A DNA stretch of 64,000 nt, taken from positions 11,594,001 to 11,658,000 of the forward strand of contig CM055607.1 of NCBI GenBank assembly GCA_029379385.1, read 5' to 3'. Positions 1 through 14,000 of this stretch are shown in pieces. Below the pieces are notes generated by a model, which was given only the letters and a program-made list of their open reading frames with translations, was not told the DNA's origin and did not search any database. Position 1 is the first letter of the stretch. Each line of letters opens with the position of its first letter. Source of the DNA: Quillaja saponaria. Its lineage: Eukaryota > Streptophyta > Magnoliopsida > Fabales > Quillajaceae. The position numbers and the translations under genes are program-made.

Positions 1-780
1 TGATTAATTTGGGAGTTGTGTTTCTTTTTTGCTATTTAAGAGGTATATAAAAACAACTATTTTGAATTTTAGTAAAAATGAAAAAATTATTATATTATAA
101 CTGATAAAATACTCTAACAAAACCAATTGAGTTAGAAAAAATATAAAATGAGGAGAGTGTTTGTTGCAAAAAAATAGTATATTAAGAATGTTTAAACTGA
201 ACAAGTAAGGAATAGATACCAATCATTTGAGTTAAATTATTGACAAACTTTCATTAATCTAATATATGTTTTTGAATATTAGTTAATAGGATTACATTTT
301 TCTTTCAAATTTAGGTAAATATAGAATAAAACATATTTCATCAAATGAATTAGAAATGTCAGTATCATTTCACTAAATTTTAAAAAAAAGGAGAGTGACT
401 TCTACTCATTTATTAATTTAATATACAAAATGTAAAACTATACTCCATTATTTTTCTACTTAATTTTTCATTAGCCTGAAGTGAATATATTTGACTTAGT
501 TTTCAAAAAATAAAATATAAAAATTGTCTAATCTTAAAATAATAATTTGGGCAACTCTGCTACCAATCAGATTCCTAATTTATACCCAAAGAAACTTGAT
601 AACTCCCCAGTTTTTTTCATTTTCGAATTTCTGGTGGGGTCGTTTTTTAATTGTTTTTCTTTTCTGTCTCCAACAAAGAAGGGCATAATCGACATATCAA
701 AACCTAAATTATATCCACGCAGATATTGAAGAACAGTCCCGGTATTCGGACCCACCAGTTTAAAATTCGGATCCTTCTAA
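1..780. other. AT-rich intergenic sequence
   Basis: No open frame here has codon pattern or splice context suggesting a gene. The stretch is AT-rich with short poly-A and poly-T runs. The part after about 550 is less AT-rich and is probably the distal promoter of the TPX2-like gene downstream. Confidence 0.6.
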
Positions 781-790
781 ACTTCGGCGC

Positions 791-800
791 TATTTATAAA
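791..800 (+). promoter_or_regulatory. Putative TATA box of the TPX2-like gene
   Basis: TATTTATAAA lies about 475 bases before the proposed start codon and is followed at once by ATCCCGCCCC. That GC-rich box resembles a degenerate E2F site, which would suit a mitotic gene. If transcription starts about 30 bases downstream the leader would be about 450 nt, or shorter if it contains an intron. The TATA-like string is seen directly; its role and the E2F reading are inference. Confidence 0.35.
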
Positions 801-1274
801 ATCCCGCCCCCAATTATTGTGTTCTTCATCATCCTTCTATGCCTCCCTTTTCCCAACGAAATCTTCGCCTTCCGCTCCGACAAAATCCCCGGGTTTCTCA
901 CGAATAAGAACAATGAAAATTCTGATTTTCTCTCTCATTTTCCGGGAAAATAAATGAATTCGCGGGGAACGAGAGAAAGAAAAAGAATCGCGATTGATTT
1001 TAGTGGAGTTGGGAAACAAATGACCAGAACTTTCTTTCATTCACTGCCGACGAGAGAGAAAGTGATAGAAAGTTTTCGAGGATCAATTGTTCAATCAGTA
1101 AAGTCCTGGAGCTATCTTTTCTATTTTAGTTTCCGGGAAAGTTAGCGAGGAATTGAAATAGGAGATAAAATTTTATTAGATTTTGTAATTTTGAATTAAA
1201 TGATTACCAATGGAGCGCCTTTTCATTTCATTGTCTAAACCGTGATTTCAAGTGACTGGCATTTAAGAAAGAGT

Positions 1275-4200
1275 ATGGATGAAGATTTGGAGGAGTTTGT
1301 GGCAGAACCTTTTGTGGGTGAAGAAATTGACCCTGATTATGAGTTTGATGCTCCTTGTTTCTATGATTTCAATCAGCCGGAGACCTACTGGGAAGCTTTG
1401 GAAACCGAGAGCTGGTTCGAATATGCTGGAAATTATCCGCCTTCACGTAAGCATTTTTATGAAAATCATATTTTGATTCTCATAAGCCAATTGCAGAAAA
1501 GCCGTCCAAGTTTTTTTCAACGAAAATGACGCAATTGAATCGTTGCCACAATTTTAATCAGGAATCTTAAATTTCTATGTGGGATTTCTGTCAAAGAGTG
1601 AATACTGCTTCACAAGTAACATGAGTTCTTTATTTGTTAATTGTATCTTATTGCTCATTTTTAGTTAAACTTGTTACCTTTCTATTTTAAGTAGTAACAA
1701 TTGGATACTCCGCAAAAGTCTAGCTTTAACTTGTTTTTCTTTTTGAATTTTTTTTTTTTTAGCTTTTGTCTTGAAGATGAAATGGAGAGAAGACATTCCA
1801 GTTGAAAATGTGAAAACCTCTGATAACTACAGAGATGCCTGCAACTTGATTACTATTGGTAATGACTCTGGTAACCTCATGAATTCTGTTATTTCAATAA
1901 CAGATGATGATAGTAGAGGTACAGTGTCCATTTATTGTTGCAGTACTGTGATAGTAGTCAATTACTATTTCCCTGCAATTCTCTATACTTGAAAAGATAT
2001 CATGATTTTCCATTTTGAATATGTTAGTGATGATAATATGAAAGACTCATAATAGCATGCAATTGATTAATCCGCTAAGCTTAATTGCTTTCTAGTCTTG
2101 ATCTTTGGGTCTCCAAGGACATTTATCAAATTGACATATGCATGCATTATCAGATTTTGTATATTGGTTCTCTCTGTATATGGAACCAAACTATATAATA
2201 TCAGTAAATCTCGAATATTTATTCCATTTTCTATATATTTGTTTTAGTCATCTAACTCTCGCTAAAGATTTTTCTCCAGGATCTAAAATTTACAATCAAA
2301 TGGCTCAAGATATTCCAGAAAGTAAAACAAGGTTACACAGCAAGTCAACTCGATCAAGGAGTTCAAATTTAATGAAGCCCACAGCAAGTCACTTGGCAAA
2401 GCAAAATAAACCTCGAGAAGTCTATTACCCCCGATATTTGAGGTGCTAGTTATTTTCCATTTGGTGAGAGTGGCCTGTCTGTATTTTATCTTTAATTTAT
2501 TTGTTCATAGTATTTGAGAAGGTATTTTTCTTACCATATGAATTTTCTAGTCAAATAATGACCTGTTAGATCTAATAGAAGATGTCAAAGCATTCTCTGT
2601 TTTTCTTTGTTGGGGAACTGTCACATTTGGATGTGAATTTTTTTCCAAGTTCTTTGATCTTTCTTAGAGTTTTGAACTATACCTTTCTTTTCTTTACACC
2701 AGCCCCATTTTCATTTGAAATGTGTTTTTACTTCGGTTTACCTGTTCTCCTTTGTCATTCTTAAACTTAACAGTTTCCAAACGAAGTTGGGAAGCATTGA
2801 TGGGAAGAGTTCTCATGCTTCTTCTGTGATATATAGCCAATCAACCAAAAGGCAGAAGATAGAAGCTGGTTATTTACGCAAGGTGCACTAACCTGCCCTT
2901 TGATATGTTGGTGCCATTTCAAACTGTTTCTATTGTTGGTGTTCTCATGAATTATCCTGATATGTGAGTGCTTGCAAATTGGTATATACACTGTCTTCAA
3001 TCTGTTCTGCAAATTTTAATCTTACACATGTCTCTTTTCAAGGTCTTAATTAAAAATTTCTCTTAAAAGACTAGCAGAAATAATTTATAATTGTACTCAT
3101 AATAGTATGATGTAGATGCGACTGAGGATATGAGGATATCTTCAAATATCTGCTTCACAGACATCAAATGTTGTAAATTGTATAAAATGTGTTTGGGCCA
3201 TTACTTTGTGATTCCGTTGGTGAAGTCAAGATGATAGGATCAAAGAATTTGTGTGTGGTAAATCTCAAAACTCCAAATGATATTTAGAAATTGGAAATGT
3301 TCTGACTTGTTCATTTTTATATTTCAGCAATTACATGCTTCCATTCATATCTTATCCACTTCTCCATATTCCTGCTCTACATTATCAGTTAGGAGATATA
3401 GACCATGAATGACACACTATTATGATTTTTTAGCTCATAAAAAAAGGATACAAAATGTTATGCTTCTTTGATGCTCATGCAGGACTCCATGCTACTTTCT
3501 TTGGTATTACCTCTTAGTATATCTGGCTTTCTGCGTTCCTGAAAATTGTGAATGCAAGTACATGAAATCACGAATTCTTTTGCTGCTAAACTGTGTTTCT
3601 ATGCATAAGCATTAGAAACCTGTCTTAATGGTTATGTATGGGAATTGTGATTGCAAAACAGGGATCCCATCTGAAGCATCAAACTCTTTTGCTACACAAG
3701 ACACCAAATAAGGTAACCTATTTCTGTAGATAGTATACATCCTCTATTTAGTTATACAGAGCTTGTATGTCTGGTCTTGTTTCGATGCTGACACAGACTT
3801 TCAGTTTTAATAATCTTCAGTTTTTGCTGTAGGTTGGCCTTAAAGATGTTAGTTTAGTGACTTCTAGACCAAAAATCACTATTCCTAAAGAACCTGAACT
3901 AGAAACAGCCCACAGGGCACAAAGACACAGGTATATCTACTTCTCGTTCAAGTCAGTTTATGAAACTTTTTGTTTCTGCATGCTAAATTGTCGTAGATGT
4001 AGAAGAACCAGACTCTGCCTATTTAACTGTTGTGTTTTTTCTCTTAATCTCAGGTCTAAGATTAATGCTGAGCCAGGTGGACATGCAAAATCTAATGTCC
4101 ATATGTTTAAAGCACGCCCCTTGAATAGAAAAGTTGGTATTTTCAAGAATTTTCAACAAATTGATGTTCAGATGGACATTCACGATGTACAAAGCATACT

Positions 4201-5708
4201 CTTTCATTTAATGATTCCTTGACTTGGCAGATTCTTGAGGCTCCATCATTGCCCCTCCATAAGAAGAGCACACCACAACGACCAGAGTTTCATGTAAATC
4301 AGTAATCTAGTTCAGTTATATGATGTCTTTTTCTCATACTTATGTTTTGTGGAATGTGATGACAAAGAGGCACAAAGGAAACACATACAAACATTTTTCC
4401 GTTATTTGATTCTTTTCAGTTGTTTCACTTGAAGACATTGGAGAGGGCTATGCAACACACATCCAATGATGTAAGTCGCTGGTACTATAATCGAATGAAA
4501 AAAATTATATTGCGTGATACTGCCTTACTTTGACAGAAATCTTTGTCATATTCGATTGGTATTATTTACTTCTGCTTCTCTTCACATAGATAATGCAGTG
4601 TTTGTACTTTTTATCCTACCCTTCCTCCATTAGTATTTTCACATATTCCATGTTCTCAGAATCTAAAGAAGCTGATATTTTTCTCATTTCAGGCAGGAAA
4701 TGTATCTAACTGTAATTATATCTCACAAAGTGAAACTATGGATATCAGAAGGTAATAATCTCAAGATTCTGACATTCATTAATTATAAAGTTATCCCCCC
4801 TTCTAGTGTTTTCTTTACAGGAATTGCTTATGTTTCTTTGTAAGCCCTTTTCAGTAATACACCCACACACTCCTTTAGTGAAAATACTCCAATTTTCATC
4901 TATTATCTTACACAATAAGACCTAATATGCGAGCACTTTTTACTAATCATTTTCTCTTGATGAGTGATTCACGTTTGCAATTTAACTTGTCAATATGATA
5001 TATGTCTTTCACAGCCCAAACTCTACGAATGCCTTTGACCAGGAAAAACGCAAATTGGTTAGCAAACTGAAAGGTGGTCCTTTTAGTAAGGTAATCTGAT
5101 CATTAACATTCTGGTGCTGTACATCTTTTTTGTTTGTCATAACCATTTCTTATTTGTGCTTGTGACAGATACTCACCAGTAAACCTAAAATAGGTGACCA
5201 AAATATTAAACAGGTGACCACAATTCCAGTGGTAACTTTCTGAAAATTTCGTCCTAGTTCACTTTTACATATACTTAGTTCGTTTCTTGAAAATTCCTGT
5301 GTTTCACTTTCATTAGGAACTCAAGTTTAGAAAGAATAAAGTGTTTGCAGATGACCCACCTATAGAATTATTTGGCAAGGTACTATCTTAATCAAGGGTT
5401 GTTTGCTATTTATTGTTCCCACATTAAAATCAAGTATTAGAGAAGAGGTTTATTTGCTGGGTGGATCTCTTTGTTCTAATAGTGTTTTGTGGAATTATTT
5501 CTAGCTTTCCTTGGCTTCTGAGGTCCAGCAAACTGTGAATTCCCAGTCCAAAGAATATTTATCTACTGAGGTTTGTTTCTTTGAGCTATCTTGTGTCAAA
5601 TTAAAGAACTCTTGTTATATGCTGTATGATGTATCCTTTGTAATTCATGTGTTCCCGTTGTTCAAATTTTAGGGCTCAAAAGAGAACAGACCGAGGTTTA
5701 TTTCATAA
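1275..5708 (+). CDS. TPX2-like spindle assembly / Aurora-binding protein (short TPXL2/TPXL3 type)
   Basis: Fifteen exons can be joined in phase: 1275-1446, 1763-1918, 2280-2442, 2774-2882, 3662-3712, 3833-3930, 4054-4132, 4231-4293, 4420-4470, 4693-4751, 5015-5090, 5169-5213, 5317-5379, 5505-5570 and 5673-5708. They give about 428 aa. The N-terminus has the plant TPX2 signature (YEFDAPCFYDFNQPETYW, then WFEYAGNYPPSPFV). The centre has SHLAKQNKPREV and KRQKIEAG. A TPX2-importin-like domain follows: RPKITIPKEPELETAHRAQR, FKARPLNRKILEAPSLPLHK, RPEFHLFHLKTLERA. Family knowledge: TPX2 binds microtubules and activates Aurora kinase in spindle assembly. The C-terminal kinesin-binding TPX2 domain of full-length TPX2 (about 750 aa) is absent; this matches the shorter plant TPXL2/TPXL3 class rather than proving truncation. 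The start is the first Met with the family signature. The least certain exon is 3662-3712, where a small neighbouring exon could be missed. Confidence 0.85.
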
Positions 5709-8061
5709 ACATGAGGTAAGTTAGTAGGTAACAATATTATACCAGTTTTTGTGCTAATAAAATTATAGGCCTTATGTAGTGTATAGGGGAAAGAAAATGG
5801 TTGCTTCAAGTTCCTCTAATTTATACTCCACCTTATGCAATACTCAATTTTTCCTAATATATTGAAGTTGTAGATATAAACTCGGTTAAAGAAGACTTGC
5901 AGAGATTCTGTTGGAAGCAGTATCAACATGGTAGTGACATGAGGATCCTGAAATTGAACCACACCTCTACATTAGCAAATAGCAAGTGCCACCGGATTTA
6001 AATTTAATGTGCTTTAAGTTTGTTACAGTGGCACTGTGTGGAAGATTAAGAACTGTGTAACATGTAATAAATTAAGCGAAAATGGTGGTCAACATAACCA
6101 GGACATAGACATTTGCTGAGAATCTAAGCAATTGTTATTGTCTAAGTCATGGCCAGGGTTGTTAAGGACCTGCAAAAAGTCCATCACAACCTACAGATCA
6201 GAGTTCTTCGTTTCAGAGGTAGCTTTCCAGGCTACTGAAGGATCTTACAAGCATTCATACTTGTACCAAGAATGGACATTCTTTAGTAAAATTTTTGAGA
6301 TTGCAATTGTGTACAGCATTTTAGTTTTGAATTTTCCAGTCACTTTTCTTCTTTTTAAGACCCACACAAAAATAGAAAAGAAAAAAAAGAGAGGTATTTT
6401 GAAATACCTCATTTGTCACCATGCTTTCTCTCTTTCTCTCTCTGCTCTACCAGCACTCGAACCTCCGACCACTGGTAGGTTAGTGACCTAACCGCCAGGT
6501 CAGAAGAAGGGCTAGTGCAACTGCCTTTTAAATTAACATTCATATATATTACTTTGTATAAAGAGAGGGTAATCTGGTTCTCATTTTAATTTATAGGGAA
6601 ATGGAAAGTACAAGACACATGTTCAACAAAGAAAGAAAATAACCCAAGGAATTTAGCACGTAAATTTTTGAGATGAACTAGTTAATTGTAGAACGACAAT
6701 AATTACATAAATTCAATCCTTAATATAGTTTAGACTTAATTATTAAAATAAAGAGTTACCCACTTGTGATTTACATGATTTTTAATTTGTCAACTTGTGA
6801 TTTTAAAAAAATTAAAATATGACTATACTCATGAACTTGACATCATTATTAGTTAACCCATCTCTATTATTTTTTATTATTTTAAATAGAAAAGTCACAT
6901 GACATGCATGTCTACTTCTATTTTTCGTTTTTTTTTTTTTTAAAAAACACAAATTTATCAATTTATTGTAAATTTATTTACAACTAAAGTTTGATCTAAC
7001 TACAAATTTGGATACAAATTATCATATTATGCTCCATTTTGATATAAATTTTGAATGCTTTTTCAAAAATTGATGTATGTAGCAATTAGGTACTATTCAT
7101 GTGTATGTCACATGACTTTTTTTTTGTTAAAATATAGATTAACAGATAATAATGTCAATTTCAGATAGATAAGATGCTAATTCGAAAAAATCATGTTAGT
7201 AATGTAAAAATTATCTAAACTAAATATGGATAAAGTGATATGCGTACCAAAATAATCGAACTTATAACTTAAAAAGATTGGAACTATTACACCCATCAAG
7301 TACACATAACTTGCAAGATTAACCCCTCTCTTTTACAAATTATATGGATTACACAGTTGCAATTGCCCCCACTGAAGCAACGTAAATGACATTTTGAATG
7401 AACCTGGTTTGGATCAAGGCCAAGGGCTTCAAGCCTTCATCAATTTTGTTGTGTTGTAACTACATGGTTTCTCACAAAGGTTACTCAGTACTTTTTACTG
7501 GCCTAGTTTCACACTTTCCATTTATTCTCCACTCACTGGCTTTATCGCAAGTCAGGCGTTTATTACACGGCTAGCACAGGATACAATAAATTCAGAGTTG
7601 TGATACAATGGTTTTGGGAGTGCATTAATAATAAGAACAAACATAAATACTCGTGAAACCTGTTAGGCTGTCAGAGGTCAAATATCTCATTCCTTGATCT
7701 CATGCATACGGCACAACAATTGACAAATCATTTAAGCAATGGTATGTTGGTAACAGTAACTAAATGCTTTAACCGAAGTGCACCCATTTATTACAAAGGT
7801 AGAGATAGTATGACAGTGGCATTTACTAGCATTCATAAGACTTACAGGCTTGTACAAAAACTTCTACAATCTTTTTCTTCCAGAGTAATTATCCTCCGTA
7901 TCTTAGGAAAGGTCAGCCTAGAATATCCAAAAAAAATAAATTCTGTGGATCAGTTCACCATGTAGCCATCTCCTATTCAAAAATAACACTTGTCAACCAA
8001 AACTTATGAAATTTTCATATCTTCCTAAACCCATATTCTCAGGCATATAGGAGTTGAAAAT
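5709..8061. other. Intergenic region between TPX2-like and ERL genes
   Basis: Contains the TPX2-like 3' UTR, AT-rich DNA, a SINE-like remnant near 6410-6520 and the 3' flank of the receptor kinase gene. The open frame at 6132-6491 crosses the repeat and shows no recognisable domain. No gene is called. Confidence 0.6.
6391..6520 (-). repeat. Degenerate tRNA-derived SINE-like remnant with adjacent palindrome
   Basis: Read on the minus strand, GGAGGTTCGAGTGC resembles a pol III B box and CTGGCGGTTAGGTCACTAAC, about 30 bases upstream, resembles a tRNA-type A box. Both have the usual SINE spacing. A perfect 9-bp stem (GAGGTATTT / AAATACCTC, loop TG) at 6391-6410 lies just beyond. There is no clear poly-A tail or target duplication, so this is at best an old fragment. 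Confidence 0.35.
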
Positions 8062-11000
8062 TTAGTAGGTGTTTTTGGATATGACTTCACCTAAGTGAAC
8101 AAACCATTGGGCATCCGAAGAATTGTTCTCCCGTTGAACTTGAAGCTGTTGCAATTTTGGCTGGGGCTGCCGTCCTTTGTCAATGACAAATTGGGCATAA
8201 TCAACGTTCTTTGCAGGGGCTGGCAAGAGTTTACTTGGTGGTGCTGGTAAGAGAGACTCCAAAACCCTGGCAACCTCGTGCATGGTAGGTCTCTCGGAAG
8301 GGTTCCTTTTTGTGCACAGCAGGGCAAGCTGAAAGGTCTTCCTCACATGACTTAAATCCATGCATGTAACAGAGACTTCAGGATCAACAGCCTCCATTAC
8401 AGTGTTGTTATCTGCCTTGGACATTATCTGCAAAAAGTCACATTAACAAATAAAAACGAGCATATATAGGCGAGATGACACCACAGCATTAGTTTATAAT
8501 AAGGATCAACATCTACTAAGAGGAAATTGCATCCCACATTTCCAGATTGATTATTTAACTTAAGCAATTTAGCATCAGAAACATACCAATTGATGCAAGT
8601 TAGACTCATTATCCACTGCCTTCTTTCCCGTTAGTAGCTCAAGAAGAACAATGCCAAAGCTATAGACATCTGATTTTTCAGTCAGTCGGGAGGTTCGAGC
8701 ATACTCTGGGTCAATGTAGCCAATAGTTCCAAGAACATACGTTGATGCATGAGTTTTTGCTGTCGAGACACATTTAGCAATTCCAAAATCAGATAGGTGA
8801 GCCTCAAAGTTCTCATCCAGCAGGATATTTGAGGACTTGACATCCCTGTGAATGATTCGAGGGTTGCAGTCATGATGTAGATATGCAAGTCCCTGAGCAG
8901 CTCCAACAGCAATCCTCAAGCGTGTTTCCCAATCAAGCTTTACCTTCTTTGAAGGATCTAACATACAAAGATGCAAAAAATGCTCAGCTTTGCTGAATCC
9001 ATCTGATTAATATAGGGAAGATATCTAGTAAAATTAATAATGTTACTAAACTTTCACATTATTACCAACCAATAATTATAGAATAATCTAATTTTGCAAG
9101 ACGTCAATATCAGATCCTAAAACCCCTCATGAAATTTCCAATTCATTTTCATAGTCCAGACCCAAAGAGAAAAATCATACCATGAAGAAGATCCCAGAGA
9201 GAACCGTTCTCCATGTAGTCGTAGAAGAGAAGGTTCCCACAGGGAGACAGTGCATAACCATGCAAAACAACAAGGTTTCTATGCCTGATGCTGCCAATGG
9301 TTTCAAGTTCAGTCTCGAACTCCCGTAAGTTGTGTTGATGCTGGTTGTATAGTCGCTTAATTGCAATTGGTCGGGAATTCTTCAAAACACATTTGTATAC
9401 TGTACTAGAAGCACCGTATCCTATGATAAACTTCTTGCTCAAGTTCTCAGTGATTCTCATAATGTCGTCAAAGGTGTGAATGGCCATATCCATGTGAAGA
9501 ATTACAATTTTCGGTGGACCTGGAAAGAAAAAGAATTACTTGAGGATATGGGAAGAAGGGAAATGACTACACAATTGCAACTCAAATAAACGAACCTTGC
9601 CCACTTCTGCTAGATTCCTTCATCAATTGCTTTGATTGGATGGATTTGTATATAGCAACAATAACCATAGACAATAAAGTGATTATCCCCAATGTAAGAC
9701 AAACAGCCACAGTTCTGGAGAAAAACACTGGACGAGAAGCAAAAGATAATTTATCACACTGGATGACCCCTTCCATCATACAAGCATCAATAGAAGAAAA
9801 CTTTGGTACCTTTGGATTTTGGCACACAAGGTCCACATATTGATCCCAACCAATTGCCACATAATAAAGGATTACCAATGAAGCTGTAACGTGCCAAAAA
9901 TAAGGCAGAGTTAGAGAAAAACTGGGAAGTATTTATTTAAAAACAGAAAGTATGAGAAGTTAAAACAATGTTCAACCATACCTGTCAGGTGAAAACCGTG
10001 AAAAATTCTTCATAGGAGGTATAATTCCAGATAAGTTATTGTAGGAGACGTTCCTAATATATGAAATAGCAAGGCACTTAAAGGATTTTGAGAAACAATA
10101 CAAAAAGAAAGATTGAATAAAAATAGTGAAGTTACTCACAAAGAGGAAAGACTGAAGCAATTGGTTAGCTGGTCGGGAATTTTCCCCTGCAAGTTATTGT
10201 TGTTCAAAATCCTATCACAATTCAGAGTGAAAATCTATCAACATGTTATCCAGATATTACAAATCACAAAATGTTCTAAATACAAGGTACCACATAGTTA
10301 CTTAACAGAGTCACAATATTCTGCAGCTGACCAAATTCTGGAGGGATGCCACCCGATATGTTGTTGAATGACATGTCACTGGAAACCGAGGTTAAACCAA
10401 AAGAAAAGACAACATCAAATGTAATTATGTCAAATTTCAATGAATTTCACATTAAAATAGGGAAAGCGTACTCACATGATCTGTATGCTCCTGAGGTTTA
10501 CAAATTCTGCAGGCAACGGACCATCCAGATGATTACTACTCAAGTTCCTGAAAAAATGAAGTGTATCAGTCTACCAGCAACGTAAAATAAAAAAGCATGA
10601 ATAGTTAATGTTCAGCCGTGGGCTTACAGGGTGAGAAGGTGCTCCAGATCCCCGACAGAAGCTGGAACTGATCCGGAAAATCTATTGCTTGAGAGATCCC
10701 TGAGACAAGTAGCAAAAACTCTTTTTCAGTATTATAAAATAATCTTCGGTTCTTAACATTAAAAAAAATTACTTCATGAAACTTACAAAGTATCAAGATT
10801 TATGATCCGCCCCAGCTCAATAGGTATCCTTCCTTTGAAGTTGTTTGCTGAAAGGTTCCTGAAGACACGGAAAAATTAACTTGTAACATAAAACTGGGCA
10901 CGATCAGTGGCTTAAGGACCAAATTGTTGTATACTGAGTTGATAACTTACAAGTAAGTCAAACTCTCAAGACTTCGGAAGCCCAAAGGAATGGATCCATT

Positions 11001-14000
11001 TAAGCGATTACCATGCACGTTGCTTTTAATCAAAAGAAAAATTACCTAAGGGTAAATAAATTGAAAAAGTAAAGTCAAGCAGCACGGAAATTATTGGAGG
11101 AGTCCAGAATCATACAATTGATTCAGGGCTGTGCAGGAGCTAATGTTATGTGGAATGGATCCTTCAAGATAATTGTTGGCAAGATTCCTGGAATATAGAA
11201 ATATAAGCCACTTATGCACTTAATACCACTGACAATGAAAAAGCAAGGATGCAGAAGGCGAAAAATACTCACAACTCAAACAACTGTTCAAGTTTTCCAA
11301 GTTCATCAGGAATCACCCCAACCAACTGGTTGTCATTCAACTGCCTAAAAACAATTTTCCAAATGAATACTTCCACAAAAAGAGAGGAAGTGCTAAATCC
11401 AAAAAGTTAATATTATCTCACAAATAGCTTAGTCTTGACATATTGCCAAGTTCTGGAGGTATTGGACCAGTAAGCATGTTTCCATGAAGGTATCTGATGC
11501 AAAAAAATAAGTACAATAAGACAATAAACCTAACAAAAGCAGTAAACTTCTCAATTTTGGAGGTACAGAACTCACAGTTTTCCAGTATATGACAGATTGC
11601 CAAGTATTGGCGGGATAGATCCAACCAGTTCATTCTCACTCAAATCCCTGGGAGGGAAAAAATATGATTGAAAACTTCATATATCATATAACATTTAAAA
11701 GGCAACCCAACCTATAAACCATTACTAGTTTACTACAAATATTGGACTACTCACACCCTAAGGGGTAATACTTACAAAACAGCAAGGGCTTGCATTAACC
11801 CAATCACTTCTGGAATCTTTCCTGTTAGCCTATTTCCTTGGAGAGACCTAAACAGAAAGACCATGAGTATTGACCTGAAGTCCTTTCTAGTCGAGTTGAT
11901 AATCTAAAAATCTAATAAACCACACCAAAAGCCAACATTGTCAACATCTAGAGATTGAAAGGATTAATTCATAACAGTCCTAATTAACATGGAAGGGGGA
12001 AATAATAGTGATAACACAAATGCAAGTTCACAGCAATAGTGCTTACAGAGTAGCCACTTGCAGAAATCCAATATTATAGGGTACCTCTCCAGTAATCTGG
12101 TTATATGATATATCCCTGAATATCACAAGCAAGTAACAGTGAAAACATGAGCAAAATATGCAAAAATAGCAGGCCCACGTAATAAGGAAGAAACATACAA
12201 AATTTCGAAGCTAGTACAGTTCCCAATGCTTTCAGGGATTTTGCCAGTAAGATTGTTGCCTCGGACATCACTGTTATTCAAGGCAAAAGAATCAAATGAA
12301 GTTCATTAAGATAAAAAAAGGTAACTATAATACAGAATTTAATTTGTACTCACAAGTACCACAGTCCTGTTAATTGACACATGTCAGGGGACAGTGTTCC
12401 ACTGAATGAGTTTCCACGCAATCCACTGTATTCCAATTAAATTAATTAGAATCGATTAGATTACAGCTTTCCAAAAAGAGATTGTAGAAATATTGAGTAA
12501 CAATATAGAATGAACAAGATGTAGACAAACAGAATAACAGTAAGTTGAAATGGATTTTACATCTATAAACTCTTTACACTTACAGGTATTGTAACACTTC
12601 ATTCCAATATATTAGTCTTGGTATCTCACCAGTAAGCTGGTTCCGAGCAAGGTCACTAGAAACATGACAACAGCAGAAGCGGAAAAAAAAAATGTCAACA
12701 CAATCCTCCAAGTGATCAACAACTATTGACAACATCACATGGCACAAAAACTTGTAACAAAGAGTAGCTATTTGAAAGTGTCTGAAGATGGGGCATGTGT
12801 CTCTTTTATCATAAATCAATTAAGGGCACACTTACAGAGTTTTCAAGTTTGGAATCTGGGTTAAGGTTGAAGGGATAGGACCAGTCAACTGATTGTTCTT
12901 CAAGTTCCTGCATTCACCAAGTCACTTCAGTTATCACAAATTTAATGGACTGCATATCTTATATTGCCAAACAGTGAAACAAACTAATTGGTGCATTTTG
13001 TTAAAAACTTACAAAAACTCAAGCTTTTTTAGCTTCGATACAGAAAAAGGTATATCCCCAAAGAGCTGATTATAGGATAAATCCCTACATGTTCAAGTAA
13101 AATCTTTTAGAACAAGTATCACGCTGTGTCACATGAAATGAATAAAGCAAAAGACTGGAGATCATACAAATGCAGAAGAGCAGGACAGTTCCCAATTTCA
13201 TCTGGGATTTGACCAGTTAGTCTATTCGCTTGCAAGTCTCTATCATTTACAGGAACACAAAAATCAAATTTAATAATTCCAAATGCCATTTTGCGATAGA
13301 ATGATGAAAATTCTATCCTACCCAGAAAGGGAAGATGAAGGCAAAAAAAAAGTGAACCAACTTAACAATAACATACACTGATTGCAAGTTGCTTAAATCC
13401 CCAATTGATGGCGATATCTCTCCTCCCAGGTTCAAGCTTGATAAATTCCTTCAGAAATATATCAGACAACTAAGTTAAGCCCAAAATAAAGATTCCTAAA
13501 TATAAAAATACACGAAACAATAATAGGATAAAGATAGCGAAACCAACAGAGTAAGCACAGTGAGGCTGCCATTATCACAAAAAACACCACGCCAGGAACA
13601 GAAATCTTCGTTCTGCACGTCGTCCCAGTCAAGTAAAACGTTTGCTAAGTTGCTAAAAGAAGCTTTAATCGACATCAAAGCTTGTCCTGAAACCATTCGT
13701 TCAAGTGTACCCAACTTTTAGAATATAAAATTCCCCCTAAAGAAACAGAGTGGTAGAAAATAAAAAACAAAGCTTCCTAATTTAAGTACTATTTATATTA
13801 TATATTTCTAACAGCGAAAAGGATAAACATAGATCATGTGACTTCGAAGCGGAAGTTGTAAGAGCATGTATGAGACTCAACCCTGAAATGTTAATATTCA
13901 AAAAATGGCCAAGCATTAACAACAGTATGCAGTGGGACTAGGAAAGTTAGTTTGGCTGTCGAGAAACATGTGGGAATCAAGCACACAGAAGAAATGTTCA

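Noticed and set aside
6132..6491. Plus-strand frame of 119 residues after the TPX2-like gene
   Set aside because: No domain, no splice context, and its end runs into a SINE-like remnant and a palindrome.
6440..6500. Possible tRNA gene from the GGTTCGAG string
   Set aside because: No acceptor stem or full cloverleaf can be formed around it; a SINE-like fragment fits better.
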